Shown here one piece after another: positions 11,601 to 12,698 of a stretch of 12,698 nucleotides of DNA (its first letter is position 1; each line of letters begins with the position of its first letter). This stretch comes from Dethiosulfatibacter sp. (GTDB lineage Bacteria; Bacillota_A; Clostridia; Tissierellales; Dethiosulfatibacteraceae). Under the pieces are notes generated by a model, which did no database searches, was not told the DNA's origin, and saw only the letters and a list, made by a program, of their open reading frames with translations. The translations under genes were made by a program, and so were the position numbers. Location of the stretch: NCBI GenBank assembly GCA_019084435.1, contig JAHRFV010000084.1, positions 1 to 12,698 of the forward strand, read 5' to 3'.

Positions 11601-12698
11601 TTATCTTCTTTTCTTTTTCAGAAGACCTAACAGTGATAGCATAGCACCTGCTCCATAGGCGAACATTGAACTGCTGCCTCCTGTATCAGGAATTGCTAAT
11701 GGAACTTCGTCAACGGTTACTTCAATCAATTTCTCAACGTCAACGGTTGCGGTATCTTCAACTGTACCTACTCTATTATGTGAAGCTGTTGCAAAATTTG
11801 TGAATGAATCCTGATCGAAATCTTCATCAATTGACACAGCTACTATATATTGAACAGATTGTAAAGCATCTAATGATATAGTCGTTTCGAATCCTGCTAA
11901 ATCATCTTTAATCGTTATGTCTTCAAGTCTTTCATCGCTTTGATTGGTAACTACGATTAAAAATTCAACATCATCTCCAGGATTGAACACTTGTTTTGAG
12001 CCATCAACTACTGTTTTACTGATGATCAATTCTGGCACGCCTAGAGATACATCATCAACAAATACTATTACTGTAGCCTCTACGTCTGGTGACTCATTGC
12101 TTGTTGCGGTAGCTATATTTTCAAGTTCTCCAATTTCAGTTGTCAGGTATGTGCGAGTGAATGTTATGCTTGCTCCTACATTAAGAGTATCGATTACTTC
12201 GTCTAGATCTACCATCTCATCTACAACTGTTATATCTGTTAAAGTTCTATTTCCTGTGTTTGTAACAGTGATGGTGTAAGTAATGCTATTACCTACTACG
12301 ACATCGGCATTATCAGCCTCTTTCGTAATCGACATCTCATATCTTGGTGATGGTGGTGTGCTATTTTGTCGCCACTGAGCTGTATAGGTTGCATCACCTG
12401 TTACTGTCTGTGCTACTGCAGGATCCCAACCAGTGAAAGTGTATCCACTTTGCCCAGGTGTAGCCGGAGGTGTAGGTGTTGGTTCACCATACTCTAAATT
12501 TTCACGCAATACTGGTGTGAAAGTTCCTTGGGATCCCGGTGCAAAAGTGACTGTGTAGTAGGTTGTAGCTGGAACTTCTTCCCATATTGCATATACTCTA
12601 ATGTCTGAGTTTACCACGGTAGTTTCATCAAAGTTTGGTTCTGTAGCATCATTTGTCGTTGCCCAACCTTCAAATGTGTAATCTGTTTTAGTTGGCGC
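11601..12698 (-). CDS. Sortase-anchored surface protein with InlB-type and DUF11 repeats, C-terminal part (5' end outside window)
   Basis: The reading frame stays open to the right edge, so 365 C-terminal residues are visible and the true start lies beyond. In order: the end of one Listeria-Bacteroides (InlB B-type) repeat (DYTFEGWAT to RVYAIWEEV, visible residues 6-43), a complete second repeat (YYTVTFAPGSQGTFTP to ATYTAQW, about 46-109), a proline linker, and two DUF11 domains (about 119-212 and 222-322). DUF11 hallmarks are SITYTITVTNTGNRTLTDI and VEFLIVVTNQSDERLEDI. The end is IPDTG (336-340), a hydrophobic segment (344-360) and KKKRR, a sortase wall-sorting signal in which Ile replaces the usual Leu of LPXTG. 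It is probably an adhesin or wall-displayed scaffold. A GTG at 12615-12617 is an internal codon, not the start. Confidence 0.9.
   Translation of the reverse strand, partial: APTKTDYTFEGWATTNDATEPNFDETTVVNSDIRVYAIWEEVPATTYYTVTFAPGSQGTFTPVLRENLEYGEPTPTPPATPGQSGYTFTGWDPAVAQTVTGDATYTAQWRQNSTPPSPRYEMSITKEADNADVVVGNSITYTITVTNTGNRTLTDITVVDEMVDLDEVIDTLNVGASITFTRTYLTTEIGELENIATATSNESPDVEATVIVFVDDVSLGVPELIISKTVVDGSKQVFNPGDDVEFLIVVTNQSDERLEDITIKDDLAGFETTISLDALQSVQYIVAVSIDEDFDQDSFTNFATASHNRVGTVEDTATVDVEKLIEVTVDEVPLAIPDTGGSSSMFAYGAGAMLSLLGLLKKKRR

Noticed and set aside
12615..12617. GTG as the start of the surface protein
   Set aside because: The frame is open to the window edge and encodes more of an InlB-type repeat upstream, with no ribosome site before the GTG.
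1..12698. CRISPR array, transposon or prophage, tRNA genes
   Set aside because: No spaced direct repeats, transposase, integrase, terminal inverted repeats or cloverleaf sequences were seen; the gene order is that of a stable chromosome region.

Overview
This window suggests a low-GC, anaerobic-type Firmicute of the class Clostridia. The evidence is AT-rich coding sequence, strong AGGAGG-type ribosome sites, an Asp23-nusB-xseA-xseB-tlyA-argR-recN housekeeping order, a CD1247-type small protein after efp, and a Gram-positive type IV pilus cluster. No rRNA or species-diagnostic gene is present, so the genus cannot be named. Every gene I can support lies on the minus strand, so the window reads from high to low coordinates.

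Right end (12698-7861): the 3' part of a sortase-anchored surface protein ends at a strong symmetrical terminator. It carries InlB-type B-repeats, two DUF11 domains and an IPDTG anchor. A promoter then drives the inner-membrane half of a type IV pilus machine: pilD (prepilin peptidase), a PilM-PilN fusion, and an unusually long PilO-like protein. This unit also ends in an intrinsic terminator. The motor ATPases, platform protein and major pilin are not in the window.

Middle (7826-4906): a second unit starts at an extended -10 promoter placed so close to the first ATG that the transcript should be leaderless. It encodes four tightly packed minor pseudopilins that resemble GspI/PilV, GspK/PilX, GspJ/PilW and GspH/FimT, and it continues into efp and an acidic CD1247-type protein. 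An intrinsic terminator follows.

Left end (4905-1): this is the housekeeping cluster Asp23-like, nusB, xseA, xseB, then a gene-free stretch of about 600 bases, then a 4-TM membrane protein, tlyA, argR and recN. The gene-free stretch is the most notable part. It is structured, richer in G and C than its surroundings, has its own near-consensus promoter, and sits directly upstream of the membrane protein, which matches OapA. I read it as an OLE (ornate, large, extremophilic) RNA with its partner protein, in the xseB/tlyA/argR/recN setting known for OLE. The folD, ispA and dxs genes usually found in this cluster are missing. argR has its own promoter with an ARG-box-like operator in the spacer, as expected for autorepression.

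Together the window shows three themes: envelope appendage assembly (pilus and sortase-anchored protein), translation and RNA/DNA maintenance genes, and a large noncoding RNA-membrane protein complex linked in other bacteria to alcohol, cold and Mg2+ stress.
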